A stretch of 6,709 nt of DNA from Actinomycetota bacterium (lineage in GTDB: Bacteria; Actinomycetota; Thermoleophilia; RBG-16-64-13): assembly GCA_003157225.1 (NCBI GenBank), contig PMIZ01000491.1:1-6709 (forward strand). Direction: 5' to 3'. The first letter of the stretch is position 1. Each line of letters begins with the position of its first letter. Both the position numbers and the translations under genes were made by a program. The notes under the pieces were generated by a model, which searched no databases, had not been told where the DNA came from, and saw only the letters and a program-made list of their open reading frames with translations. Below are positions 1 through 6,276 of this stretch, in pieces.

Positions 1-1510
1 TCACCAGCCTGTTGGTGATGACGTCCAAGCGATGGGTCACGTTCTCCAGCCCTTCGTGGCGGAAGCGGATCTCCAGCTCGCCGGCGCGCATCTCGTCGAG
101 AAGATCGTGGACCTGGATGGGGTAATCCCGCATGATCTGCGCGTACTCCGCCGCGTAGCGCTGGGCCCGTCCGCCGATGGTCCTCGGGTCCAACCGGTGC
201 CGCTTGAGTTCGCCGGCGTACTTCCGGCCCATCTCGAAGATATCCAGATCCGGATAGAGGTTCTTGACCACGCCTTCCATCGTGAGGAGGGCCTTGTCCA
301 GTAGCAGGAAGCGGCTGGGGAGATGCAGGTGCAGAGCGTAGACCATCTCGAACACCTGGTGCAGCAGCGCGCCCATGTCCACGTTCCGCGACGACATGCC
401 GAAGTAGCGACTGAAGCCCTCTTCTATCGCCTGGGTTACCGCCTCGTCGCTGGACGGGGCCCACTCCACTCCCAGGCGCCGCAACGAGCGCTTGATGCCG
501 GGAATGTCGGAATCCATGACGTGCAGGAACAGCCGGACGCCCTCCTCCAGGTCTTCGGAGCGGAGGAAGCCGGCGGTGCCAAAGTCGAAGAGGGCGAGAC
601 GGCCTTCCCCCAGGTAGGCGATGTTGGCCGGATGCGGGTCGGCGTGGAAGAACCCGTGCTTCAGGATCTGCTTGAACCAGCAATCGGCCACGGCGGCCGC
701 GACGATGCGCTTCTCCTCCGCGGGCAATTCAGCGACCGTTGGGCTGTTGAGCGTGGGACCGTCGATGCGCTCCATGGTGAGCACGTGGCTGGTGGTATGG
801 CTCCAGTGGACGCGCGGGATGCGGACCGGGCCCTCGTCGCCGAAGTTCTTGGCGAAGTGCTCGGCGTTGCGGGCCTCCAGGATGTAGTCGAGCTCGCGCT
901 GGATGGCGTGGGAGAACTCGTTGACCACGGAGACCGGCGAGAAGCCGACCTCCAGTCTGCCCTCGAGCAACTCCGCCACCTGCAGCAGCACGTCCACGTC
1001 CTTGCGGATCTGCCGCGCGGCCCCGGGACGCTGCACCTTCACCACCACGCGCTCGCCGCCGGGCAGGACGGCTCCGTGCACTTGCCCGATCGACGCCGAG
1101 GCCAAAGGCTGCTCCTCGAAGCTCTCGAAGGCCTGCTCCAAGGTCAACCCCAGTTCCTGCCGTATCACCTCGCCCGCCACCGCCACATCGAGCGGGGAGG
1201 CGTGGTCCTGGAGCTTCACCAGTTCCAGGACGATGTCGAGCGGCAGGATGTCGGGGCGGGTGCTGAGAAGCTGCCCGAACTTGACGAAGGTGGGACCCAG
1301 CTCGTCCAACATCTCCCGGATGTGCCGCCCGCGCTGCGCGGGCGGTGGCGGGTTCGGTCGCCGCCAATGCCTCAAGCCGGGAGGGATGCGGTGCCGCTCG
1401 AAGAAATACCCGAACCCGTGGCGGAAGGCGACCTCCGACACTTCCCGGATCCGGTCGAGGTTGCGGATGCGGGTGAGCAGGCCGGGGTGTCTCGCCGGAG
1501 CGGAGGGCAC
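1..1510 (-). CDS. AarF/ABC1/UbiB-family atypical protein kinase, C-terminus cut by window edge
   Basis: The frame is open from a GTG at 1510 to the left edge, giving 503 residues without a stop. It carries the ABC1/UbiB hallmarks in order: the family KxGQ motif as KFGQ (K77 to Q80); an Ala/Ser-rich nucleotide loop LASASIGQ (136-143); VKVQRPG with the ATP-site lysine K158; ELDY with E206 followed by EARN; the catalytic-loop motif HADPHPAN (D291, N296); and FDFG with metal-binding D309. Known members such as E. coli UbiB (about 546 residues) and yeast Coq8 bind and hydrolyse ATP and support quinone or isoprenoid-lipid metabolism at the membrane. Roughly 50 residues, including the usual C-terminal membrane segment, should lie outside the window. 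The GTG is chosen because AAAGG lies 6 nt upstream. The gene starts 43 bp after the phasin-like gene and is probably co-transcribed with it. The family assignment is firm, but the substrate and a ubiB role are not shown, so no symbol is given. Confidence 0.95.
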   Translation of the reverse strand, partial: MPSAPARHPGLLTRIRNLDRIREVSEVAFRHGFGYFFERHRIPPGLRHWRRPNPPPPAQRGRHIREMLDELGPTFVKFGQLLSTRPDILPLDIVLELVKLQDHASPLDVAVAGEVIRQELGLTLEQAFESFEEQPLASASIGQVHGAVLPGGERVVVKVQRPGAARQIRKDVDVLLQVAELLEGRLEVGFSPVSVVNEFSHAIQRELDYILEARNAEHFAKNFGDEGPVRIPRVHWSHTTSHVLTMERIDGPTLNSPTVAELPAEEKRIVAAAVADCWFKQILKHGFFHADPHPANIAYLGEGRLALFDFGTAGFLRSEDLEEGVRLFLHVMDSDIPGIKRSLRRLGVEWAPSSDEAVTQAIEEGFSRYFGMSSRNVDMGALLHQVFEMVYALHLHLPSRFLLLDKALLTMEGVVKNLYPDLDIFEMGRKYAGELKRHRLDPRTIGGRAQRYAAEYAQIMRDYPIQVHDLLDEMRAGELEIRFRHEGLENVTHRLDVITNRLV

Positions 1511-1516
1511 TATGCG

Positions 1517-1521
1517 CCTTT
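1517..1521 (-). promoter_or_regulatory. Ribosome binding site of the UbiB-family kinase gene
   Basis: AAAGG on the minus strand lies 6 nt before the GTG at 1510-1508. It supports that GTG as the start, since no ATG lies nearby in the same frame. It is weaker than the other Shine-Dalgarno sites in this window. Confidence 0.55.
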
Positions 1522-1553
1522 GCTGAGAGGAATATCCAGGGCCGGAGCCTGCG

Positions 1554-1928
1554 TCAGTCGCCCATGCCGGCGCCGCCCGTTACCGGCTCATCAGCGGCCG
1601 GCTTGGCTTCGAGCAGGGCTATCCGGTACTCCAACTGGCGGACGCGCATCTCCAGGTCTTCCACTTCCCGGCGCTGGGCGAGGCCCAGGTCGCGGAGCGC
1701 CCCTTGTAGCGACGAGTCCGCGCGCTTCATGGCCGACCGAGCCTCGTCGCGGCTGCGGGCCACGAGCTTGTCCACCATGGCACTGCCCTCGTCGGTGCTG
1801 AGCTGGCCCCGGCGGACGAACTCGTCCACCAAGGCCTGCACTTTGTCCTTGGTGAAGGCCGCAGCCCCCACTCCTGCCAAGAACGTCCGTTCGATCAAGT
1901 CGCGGATACTCTGACCGTTCTCAACCAT
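1554..1928 (-). CDS. Phasin-like small coiled-coil protein (polyhydroxyalkanoate synthesis regulator phasin type)
   Basis: This encodes 124 residues from an ATG preceded by a very strong AAAGGAGG at 5 nt. There is no signal peptide. The N-terminal part has a short hydrophobic helix (about 11-25) followed by TKDKVQALVDEFVRRGQLS (26-44), the start typical of the small phasin-like family COG3937. The middle (46-80) is a charged amphipathic helix. The C-terminal part has a clean heptad series (L92, V96, L99, I103, L106) predicting a short coiled coil for oligomerisation, and a disordered Gly-rich end. Members are annotated as PHA granule regulators, but many occur where no PHA genes are known, so the name is a family label and not a proven role. 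The layout (amphipathic helix plus terminal coiled coil) also resembles UbiK/YqiC-type accessory factors. It precedes the UbiB-family kinase by 43 bp, which suggests a joint membrane-lipid role; that is inference. Confidence 0.82.
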   Translation of the reverse strand: MVENGQSIRDLIERTFLAGVGAAAFTKDKVQALVDEFVRRGQLSTDEGSAMVDKLVARSRDEARSAMKRADSSLQGALRDLGLAQRREVEDLEMRVRQLEYRIALLEAKPAADEPVTGGAGMGD

Positions 1929-1933
1929 AGCAT

Positions 1934-1941
1934 CCTCCTTT
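1934..1941 (-). promoter_or_regulatory. Strong Shine-Dalgarno site of the phasin-like gene
   Basis: AAAGGAGG on the minus strand ends 5 nt before the ATG at 1928. It is a near-perfect anti-16S match and fixes the start. It suggests the small protein is translated more strongly than the downstream kinase, whose site is only AAAGG. Confidence 0.85.
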
Positions 1942-1954
1942 CGGCGGGACGTAT

Positions 1955-1979
1955 GCCCGGTTCGGGCGCCGGGCCCGGC
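1955..1979 (-). other. GC-rich dyad symmetry between secDF and the phasin-like gene
   Basis: The 51-bp gap holds two overlapping inverted repeats: GCCCGG/CCGGGC with an 8-nt loop (1955-1974), and the perfect 12-bp palindrome GCCGGGCCCGGC (1968-1979) directly after the secDF stop. No T-run follows on the minus strand, so this is not a standard intrinsic terminator. It could slow transcription or protect the 3' end of the upstream message, or it could be a chance product of the high GC content. Confidence 0.35.
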
Positions 1980-4478
1980 TCACTTGCCGGGCGGTCGCTT
2001 GGAGTTGGTTTTGCCCTTGTTGGACTTAGACGATGCCCCGCCCTGCTTCGGCTTGGGCTTCGACCCACCGCTCGGCCGCGGCTTGGCGCCACCGGCGACC
2101 GGCGAGGCTTTCGCCGTCGACGGTTTGGCCGTCGCCGTTGCAACCACGGGCTCGTCCGCCATGACGGTGCCGCCACCGGCGACAGCCAGAGCCATGCGCT
2201 TCTTGTAGCGGGCCTCACGCGATTTCCACAGCACCACCAGAGGCGACGCCACGAAGAAGGACGAGTAGGTCCCGGTAAGCACGCCGATGGTGAGCGCGAA
2301 GGCGAAGTCCTTGAGCGTCGGGCCGCCGAAGATGAGGATCGACACCAACGGCAAGAGTATCGCGATGCTGGTGTTGATGGACCGGTTCAGGGTCTGCCGG
2401 ATGGACAGATCCACCATCTCGCCGTAGGTCTCCTTCTTCATGAGCAGCGTGTTCTCGCGCATTCGGTCGTACACGATGATGGTGTCGTGCACCGAGTACC
2501 CTAAGATCGTCAATATGGCGGCGACCGTCGCAGAGGTGACCACCCTCCCGGTAGCGGCATAGATGCCGAGGGTCAATCCCACATCATGGAACAGCGCCAC
2601 GATGGCCGGTATGGCGAACTTGATCTCGAAGCGGATGGTCAAGTACGCGATGATGGCGAGGATCGCGATGGCGCAGGCGATGAACGCCCTGTTGGTGGTA
2701 TCGCGGCTGAAACTGCCGTACACCTGGTCGGTGCTCGTCGACCCGGCCTCCACCTTGTACTTGCTGTCAAGCGCAGAGACCACAGCTTTGGCCTGGGCAG
2801 TCTCCTGGTCCGGTGTGCTGCTCCGGAAGGTGACCATGAAGCTGTGGGTGTTGGCGGCACCCGTGACTTCCTGGACCACCGGGTCCTGGATGCCCTGAGC
2901 TACGGCCACCGAACGCACCTGGTCCACGGTGGCGGTCTGCGTCAGGCCTACCTGTACCCTGCTGCCGCCCTTGAAGTCGATCCCGAAGTTGAGTCCCAGG
3001 ATGAAGATGGCGATGATGGCGAACACTGTGACGGCGCTGATAGTGCCGAGGAACCACCAGCGGTACCGCATGAACGGGTAGATCTTCCAGTTCCTGGTGG
3101 CGTTCACGTGCAGGCCCAACATCTTGGGATTGCGGAACGGCTTCCAACCGCTCAGCAGTTGCAGCATGGACCGCGACACCAGCACGGCCGTGAACATGGA
3201 GAGCATGACCCCGATACCGAGCGTGAGAGCGAAGCCTTTGATACCGCCCGTGGCCGCCCAGAACAGGATGATGGCGGTGATGATGGTGGTCATGTTGCAG
3301 TCGAAGACCGCCCTGAACGCCTTCTTGAAGCCTGCGCTCGTGGCTGCCCCAACCGTCTTGCCACCGCCCACCTCGTCCCTCATGCGGGCGAAGATAAGCA
3401 CGTTGGCATCAACGGCCATGCCGAGAGTGATGATCATACCGGCGATGCCGGGCAGGGTCATGGTCACTCCGACGGCATTCAGGATGCCGATGAAAAGCAC
3501 GCTGTAAATGATGAGAGCAACACTCGCGACCACTCCAAGCAGCCGGTAGTACGCGATCATGAAGACCATGATGAGAAGGATCCCGATGGCGCCGGCAAGC
3601 AGAGCTTGGTTGAGCGCGGCCTTGCCCAGTGTCGCCCCCACCATGTTGGTCGAGACCTGAGTCAGCTTGATGGGAAGGGCGCCGGTCTGGAGCACAAGAG
3701 CAAGGTTCTTCGCTTCGGCGAGCGTGAACTTGCCGGTGATCTCGGCGTTGCCGCCAGAGATCTCATCCAGCACCCGGGGCGCGGATTGCACGTCACCGTC
3801 AAGCACGATCGCCAGGAGTTGATCCTTGCCGGTGATCGTGGCTGTCTCCGACATCTTCTTGGTGATCTGGTCGAAGATGGTGGCGCCGTCGCTGTTGAAC
3901 TGCATGTCGACCTTGGGCTTGTTCGTCGTGCTCTCGTATGACTGCTGCGCATCCTTGAGCGTGGCGCCGGTGAGCTGCGGCTGGGTGGTCACCAGGTAGT
4001 ACTTATCGCCCGCGGGATTTCCGTTCACCCAGTGGACGATCTCATGAAACCCGGACAGCGCCGCCAGGGCGTCGGTGGTAGCCACCTCTGCTGCCTTCAA
4101 GGCATCTGCCTGACTCGCGTAGGCAGTGCCGAAATTGTTCACTTCCATGAACTCGAGCACAGCCGTCTTGCCGATGATGTCGAGCGCCGTCTGGGCGTCT
4201 TTGATTCCTGGAAGCTGTATGGAGATCTTGTTGTTCCCCTGCCGCTGGATCTCAGGCTCAGTCACGCCCAGCTTGTTGATCCGGTTCTGGATGATGGTCT
4301 CCGCCCGATCGAGCTTTGCGACATCTGTGCCGTCCGGAGCCTGAAGGATCACGGCCAGCCCGCCCTGCAGGTCGAGGCCGAGATGAGTTTTGGACAGCGG
4401 GAATGCGAAGTAGGCGAAAACTCCCAGAAGTATCGCTACCAGCACCAGTATCCCGGCGTCACGCTGAATTCTGGACAA
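1980..4478 (-). CDS. secDF: Fused protein translocase subunit SecDF
   Basis: SecDF uses the proton-motive force to help pull exported proteins through SecYEG on the outer face of the membrane. From the TTG at 4478 it has 832 residues. The SecD half (about 1-460) has a first membrane helix at 9-27, GLDLQGG (34-40), a periplasmic P1 domain to about 290, helices 2-6 at about 292-436, and GMAVDANVLIF with D357. The SecF half (about 461-765) has NFGIDFKGG (497-505), a P4 domain to about 595, five more helices and GYSVHDTIIVYDR. D357, D665 and R699 correspond to Thermus SecDF D340, D637 and R671, which are needed for proton flow. There is no stop or frameshift at the junction. A basic disordered tail follows (about 766-832). 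TTG is preferred over an in-frame GTG at 4538 because GGAGGAAGG lies 7 nt upstream, the product then starts with the usual short SecD N-terminus, and a promoter at 4556-4584 would leave that GTG only about 11 nt of leader. Confidence 0.96.
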   Translation of the reverse strand: MSRIQRDAGILVLVAILLGVFAYFAFPLSKTHLGLDLQGGLAVILQAPDGTDVAKLDRAETIIQNRINKLGVTEPEIQRQGNNKISIQLPGIKDAQTALDIIGKTAVLEFMEVNNFGTAYASQADALKAAEVATTDALAALSGFHEIVHWVNGNPAGDKYYLVTTQPQLTGATLKDAQQSYESTTNKPKVDMQFNSDGATIFDQITKKMSETATITGKDQLLAIVLDGDVQSAPRVLDEISGGNAEITGKFTLAEAKNLALVLQTGALPIKLTQVSTNMVGATLGKAALNQALLAGAIGILLIMVFMIAYYRLLGVVASVALIIYSVLFIGILNAVGVTMTLPGIAGMIITLGMAVDANVLIFARMRDEVGGGKTVGAATSAGFKKAFRAVFDCNMTTIITAIILFWAATGGIKGFALTLGIGVMLSMFTAVLVSRSMLQLLSGWKPFRNPKMLGLHVNATRNWKIYPFMRYRWWFLGTISAVTVFAIIAIFILGLNFGIDFKGGSRVQVGLTQTATVDQVRSVAVAQGIQDPVVQEVTGAANTHSFMVTFRSSTPDQETAQAKAVVSALDSKYKVEAGSTSTDQVYGSFSRDTTNRAFIACAIAILAIIAYLTIRFEIKFAIPAIVALFHDVGLTLGIYAATGRVVTSATVAAILTILGYSVHDTIIVYDRMRENTLLMKKETYGEMVDLSIRQTLNRSINTSIAILLPLVSILIFGGPTLKDFAFALTIGVLTGTYSSFFVASPLVVLWKSREARYKKRMALAVAGGGTVMADEPVVATATAKPSTAKASPVAGGAKPRPSGGSKPKPKQGGASSKSNKGKTNSKRPPGK

Positions 4479-4485
4479 GGGCGCA

Positions 4486-4494
4486 CCTTCCTCC
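4486..4494 (-). promoter_or_regulatory. Shine-Dalgarno site deciding the secDF TTG start
   Basis: GGAGGAAGG on the minus strand lies 7 nt before the TTG at 4478-4476. The upstream in-frame GTG at 4538 has no comparable site. This favours an 832-residue product over an 852-residue one. Confidence 0.7.
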
Positions 4495-4555
4495 GGAACG
4501 GTTCGACTTATCGGTGTGTTTGGCCGCGCAAGCGCCACCCCGCGGCCAAGCCACG

Positions 4556-4584
4556 AGGATAGGTCACCGGCACGGCCCTGTCAA
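4556..4584 (-). promoter_or_regulatory. Sigma70-type promoter for secDF
   Basis: On the minus strand a perfect -35 box TTGACA (4584-4579) is followed by exactly 17 bp and then TATCCT (4561-4556). The latter matches the -10 consensus at four of six positions, including the important first two bases and the last. It sits in the noncoding gap between yajC and secDF and points at secDF. The start of transcription would be near 4549, giving a leader of about 70 nt to the TTG start. No experiment supports it here; the assignment rests on the boxes, the spacing and the location. Confidence 0.6.
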
Positions 4585-4643
4585 CGAAGTAAGGGGTCGT
4601 AGGAGCCCCAAGACCATCTGGACCGAGGCGCGAGTCTCGCCGC

Positions 4644-5063
4644 CTAGGACGCACCGTTCGAGGAATCCTGGTCTGACTCGTCGGTGGTCTCAGTGCTCTC
4701 GTTCGCGTACTCGTCGTCCGCGGGCTCCTCGATCTGGGCTGCGCGTTTGCCGCGGGCACCCGTGGCCCCATCGGGAGCGACGTTCTTGACTTCGGCGCTG
4801 TCCCTGACGATCTCGACGACTGCGCGGCGGGCGATCTTCATGTTGACACCCTTCGCCACCTCGACGACCACCGTGGCGTCGTCGACCTTCTTCACCTTGC
4901 CGTATATGCCGGCCGCGGTCTGAATGGTGTCGCCCCTTTTGAGCGTCGACAGCAGGCTCTGATGAGCTCTCCGCTGCCTCTGCTGAGGCCGTATGGCCAT
5001 GAAATAGAAGATGGCGATGAACGCCACGACGTAGATGATCAACATCCAGGATGAACTGGGCAA
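4644..5063 (-). CDS. yajC: Sec translocon accessory subunit YajC
   Basis: YajC is a small inner-membrane protein that associates with SecD and SecF and with SecYEG. This one has 139 residues from a TTG at 5063. One membrane helix (about 7-24) is followed by the family signature IRPQQRQRR (24-32), then LKRGDTIQTAAGIYGKVKKV (41-60), the conserved cytoplasmic beta domain. It is longer than the usual 85-110 residues because of a C-terminal tail whose last 29 residues (111-139) contain 11 Asp/Glu and no Lys or Arg. The start is supported by AAGGAGG 5 nt upstream; the reading frame extends upstream to 5177, but that part overlaps tgt and does not resemble YajC. It sits between tgt and secDF, its standard place. 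The tail is specific to this protein or lineage, and its role is unknown. Confidence 0.94.
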   Translation of the reverse strand: MPSSSWMLIIYVVAFIAIFYFMAIRPQQRQRRAHQSLLSTLKRGDTIQTAAGIYGKVKKVDDATVVVEVAKGVNMKIARRAVVEIVRDSAEVKNVAPDGATGARGKRAAQIEEPADDEYANESTETTDESDQDSSNGAS

Positions 5064-5068
5064 ACTGT

Positions 5069-5075
5069 CCTCCTT
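5069..5075 (-). promoter_or_regulatory. Shine-Dalgarno site deciding the yajC TTG start
   Basis: AAGGAGG on the minus strand lies 5 nt before the TTG at 5063-5061. It places the start immediately before the membrane helix and rules out the 38-residue upstream extension, which would overlap the end of tgt. Confidence 0.8.
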
Positions 5076-5133
5076 GTCAAGTTTCCCCCAGGTAGTGGGG
5101 CAAATATGGACCCTGTGTGCGCGACCGCATATG

Positions 5134-6273
5134 TTACCACGCAGCGCCCGTTGCGCCGCGCGAAACGCCGAACTCACCAGCCAGTATCGCCTCCCTGGCT
5201 CGCCTCACCAGGCGAGTCATGAAGCACAGGTTGTGCTCGCTCAGCAGCATGAGCCCTAGGATCTCCTTCTGCATCACAAAATGCCGGATGGCTCCACGGG
5301 AGAAGCCCGTGCACGCGGTGCAGGGGCAGCCCTCCTCCAGGGGAGCCTCGGACAGTGCATGCTCGGCGTTGCGCAAGTTCAACCGGCCCTCGGGCGTGAA
5401 CGCAGTGCCCATGCGCGCGGTGCGGGTCGGGAGCACACAGTCGAACAGGTCGACACCTCGCGCTATCACTTCCAGAACCCCCTCGGGATCGCCGATTCCC
5501 ATGAAGTACCGCAGCCGATCGTGCGGTAGCAGTGACGTGGTGAACGCAGTGGTCTCGAGCATGGCCTGGCGGTCCTCGCCGACTGTCAGCCCGCCGATGG
5601 CGTAGCCTGGAAAACCGATGTCGAGCAGCCGCGCGGTGCTCTCGCGGCGCAGCCGTTGGTTCACTCCACCCTGAGTGATGCCGAGCAGCATCTGCGGCCC
5701 GTCCGTGCCCATCCCGTCGCTGGCTTGGTGCGCACGCTTGCAGCGGGCGGCCCACGCAGCGGTGCGATCCACGGCCTCGCCGACCTCGGCTTCCGAGGCC
5801 GTCCCGGGCGGGCACTGATCGAGACACATGACGAAGTCGGCACCCAAGGCGGCCTGTTCCGCCATGGCGCGCTCCGGGGTGAAGCCGTGCTTGGACCCGT
5901 CGTAGATGGACCGGAATTCCACGCCGGAATCGTCAATGCGGGCCGTCGCCTTGAGGCTGAACACCTGGTAGCCACCACTGTCGGTGAGTATGGGGCCGTC
6001 CCACTGCATGAACCTGTGAAGGCCGCCAAGGGCGCGAACCACGTCGCTTCCCGGCCGCAGTGCCAGGTGGTAGGTGTTGCCAAGAATGATCTGTGCGCCC
6101 ACCGCCCGCAGACGGTCCGGCGACATGGCCTTGACCGTCCCTTTTGTGCCTACAGGCATGAAACACGGAGTCTCAACGAGACCCCGAGGCGTCAACAGCA
6201 GGCCCGCACGCGCCTGTCCGTCCCGGGCCTGCACCGTGAAGGGGAAGTCGGGGATGCCGTCAAGCGTGCGCAC
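5134..6273 (-). CDS. tgt: tRNA-guanine(34) transglycosylase
   Basis: Tgt exchanges guanine 34 in the anticodon of GUN tRNAs (Asp, Asn, His, Tyr) for preQ1, the committed insertion step of queuosine synthesis. The protein has 379 residues, normal for bacterial Tgt. D98 in LTDSGGYQVF is the general acid/base residue; D278 in FDCVLPTRTAR matches the E. coli nucleophile D264; and TRTAR (283-287) is the wobble-base contact. The zinc site C316, C318, C321, H347 has exactly the E. coli spacing. GGLTVGE (227-233) keeps the Val typical of preQ1-using bacterial enzymes, where queuine-using eukaryotic enzymes have Gly. The usual base-recognition DEC triplet is D152-Q153-C154, a mild variation that keeps the Asp and Cys. 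The GTG start has AGGAGG 6 nt upstream. It begins 3 bp after queA ends, so the two are co-transcribed and probably translationally coupled. Confidence 0.98.
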   Translation of the reverse strand: MRTLDGIPDFPFTVQARDGQARAGLLLTPRGLVETPCFMPVGTKGTVKAMSPDRLRAVGAQIILGNTYHLALRPGSDVVRALGGLHRFMQWDGPILTDSGGYQVFSLKATARIDDSGVEFRSIYDGSKHGFTPERAMAEQAALGADFVMCLDQCPPGTASEAEVGEAVDRTAAWAARCKRAHQASDGMGTDGPQMLLGITQGGVNQRLRRESTARLLDIGFPGYAIGGLTVGEDRQAMLETTAFTTSLLPHDRLRYFMGIGDPEGVLEVIARGVDLFDCVLPTRTARMGTAFTPEGRLNLRNAEHALSEAPLEEGCPCTACTGFSRGAIRHFVMQKEILGLMLLSEHNLCFMTRLVRRAREAILAGEFGVSRGATGAAW

Positions 6274-6276
6274 AGA

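Noticed and set aside
323..1801. Long plus-strand reading frame of 492 codons
   Set aside because: It lies antisense to the kinase and phasin-like genes, whose motifs are unmistakable. Its product is His/Arg/Gly-rich without domain signatures, as expected for a GC-rich shadow frame.
2586..3941. Plus-strand reading frame of 451 codons
   Set aside because: It is antisense to the conserved core of secDF. The translation is rich in His, Asp and Gly with no recognisable family and no supporting ribosome binding site.
4479..4538. N-terminal extension of SecDF from a GTG at 4538
   Set aside because: It has no Shine-Dalgarno site, the extra 20 residues do not look like SecD, and the predicted transcript would begin only about 11 nt before it.
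4593..4609. GGGG/CCCC inverted repeat after yajC as a terminator
   Set aside because: The stem is only four solid pairs with a 9-nt loop and no T-run, too weak to call.
5075..5080. TTGACA on the minus strand before yajC, resembling a -35 box
   Set aside because: It overlaps the yajC ribosome binding site, so any -10 box would fall inside the coding region; none is seen there.
5086..5100. CCCCA/TGGGG hairpin between tgt and yajC
   Set aside because: It has only five pairs and no T-run, and is within what chance gives in GC-rich DNA.
5064..5177. N-terminal extension of YajC from a start at 5177
   Set aside because: It overlaps the end of tgt, contains no YajC-like sequence, and the Shine-Dalgarno site at 5069-5075 marks the TTG at 5063.
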